From Nitriliruptoraceae bacterium (GTDB taxonomy: Bacteria > Actinomycetota > Nitriliruptoria > Nitriliruptorales > Nitriliruptoraceae), in contig SKNK01000382.1 of NCBI GenBank assembly GCA_007120565.1, forward strand, positions 1 through 12,603: DNA of 12,603 bases, read 5' to 3'. The position numbers and the translations under genes are program-made. Shown piece after piece: positions 12,484 to 12,603 of the stretch. Each line of letters opens with the position of its first letter. Position 1 is the first letter of the stretch. Under the pieces are notes generated by a model that worked only from the letters and a program-made list of their open reading frames with translations, made no database searches and was not told the DNA's origin.

Positions 12484-12603
12484 TCCGGCGATCGGAACCG
12501 GTGCCTGACGCCGGAACTCCGCGTAGCCGTTCACGTCGGTGTGAGCGATCGGTTCTTCGAACCAGACGAGGTCGTGCTTCTCGGCGAGTCTGGCGAGTCG
12601 GAG
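12484..12603 (-). pseudogene. Broken mandelate racemase / muconate lactonizing enzyme-type fragment (enolase superfamily)
   Basis: Reading the minus strand from the right edge gives 40 residues that match the middle of the barrel domain of this family: an ARLAEKHDLVWFEEPI block (WFEEP carries a metal-binding Glu), then DVNGYAEFRRQAPVPIAG. In the family PIAG is followed by a Gly-Glu pair, the Glu being the next metal ligand, and by the rest of the barrel. Here the similarity stops at 12484. The frame continues with no stop into low-complexity sequence and then antisense to recG, with no family features. I searched the other two frames by eye and found no continuation, so a simple frameshift does not explain it. 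The gene is therefore a 3'-truncated remnant, or is joined to foreign sequence at this point. How much remains to the right of the window is unknown. Confidence 0.75.

Overview
This window is GC-rich and densely coded. Frequent GTG starts, TAGG-type -10 hexamers and a rpmB / DAK2-kinase / recG neighbourhood point to a member of the Actinomycetota, probably outside the well-studied genera. That placement is inference from composition and gene content; no rRNA or other strong phylogenetic marker is present.

Region by region. (1) 1-1768, minus: the N-terminal 589 residues of a four-PAS sensor histidine kinase, cut by the left edge just after its H-box, so the ATPase domain lies outside. (2) 1880-3795: a compact stress-type cassette. 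A MerR-family regulator (minus) overlaps and precedes an AlkC-type DNA glycosylase with a C-terminal Ig-like domain (minus). Divergent from them is a 101-aa cysteine-containing protein with a CCPF motif (plus). The 82-bp divergent region holds a perfect 16-bp palindrome inside a promoter with a 19-bp spacer, the usual layout for MerR-family control. (3) 3816-3879: a short tandem repeat between convergent genes. (4) 3876-5960: an SDR dehydrogenase of the (3R)-hydroxyacyl-CoA / 17beta-HSD4 type (minus), divergent from a multi-pass DoxX-like membrane protein (plus) that is probably translated from a leaderless mRNA. (5) 6032-7662: D-alanine-D-alanine ligase, then a GyrI-like ligand-binding protein whose strong Shine-Dalgarno sequence points to an ATC codon. 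(6) 7724-8241, minus: a stand-alone Lrp/AsnC effector domain and zinc-ribbon ribosomal protein L28. (7) 8565-12370, plus: a FakA/YloV-like DAK2 protein and RecG, overlapping by 4 bp as one operon. (8) 12371-12603: hairpins, a G-quadruplex-capable tract and the abruptly broken end of a mandelate-racemase-type enolase-superfamily gene entering from the right edge.

Functionally, the right half is housekeeping: cell-wall precursor synthesis, ribosome, fatty-acid phosphorylation and replication-fork repair. The left half is accessory: environmental sensing, DNA-alkylation repair under a possible thiol- or metal-responsive regulator, and a lipid-type dehydrogenase. The most interesting parts are the MerR/AlkC/CCPF cassette with its operator and the broken enolase-family remnant beside a G-quadruplex motif.
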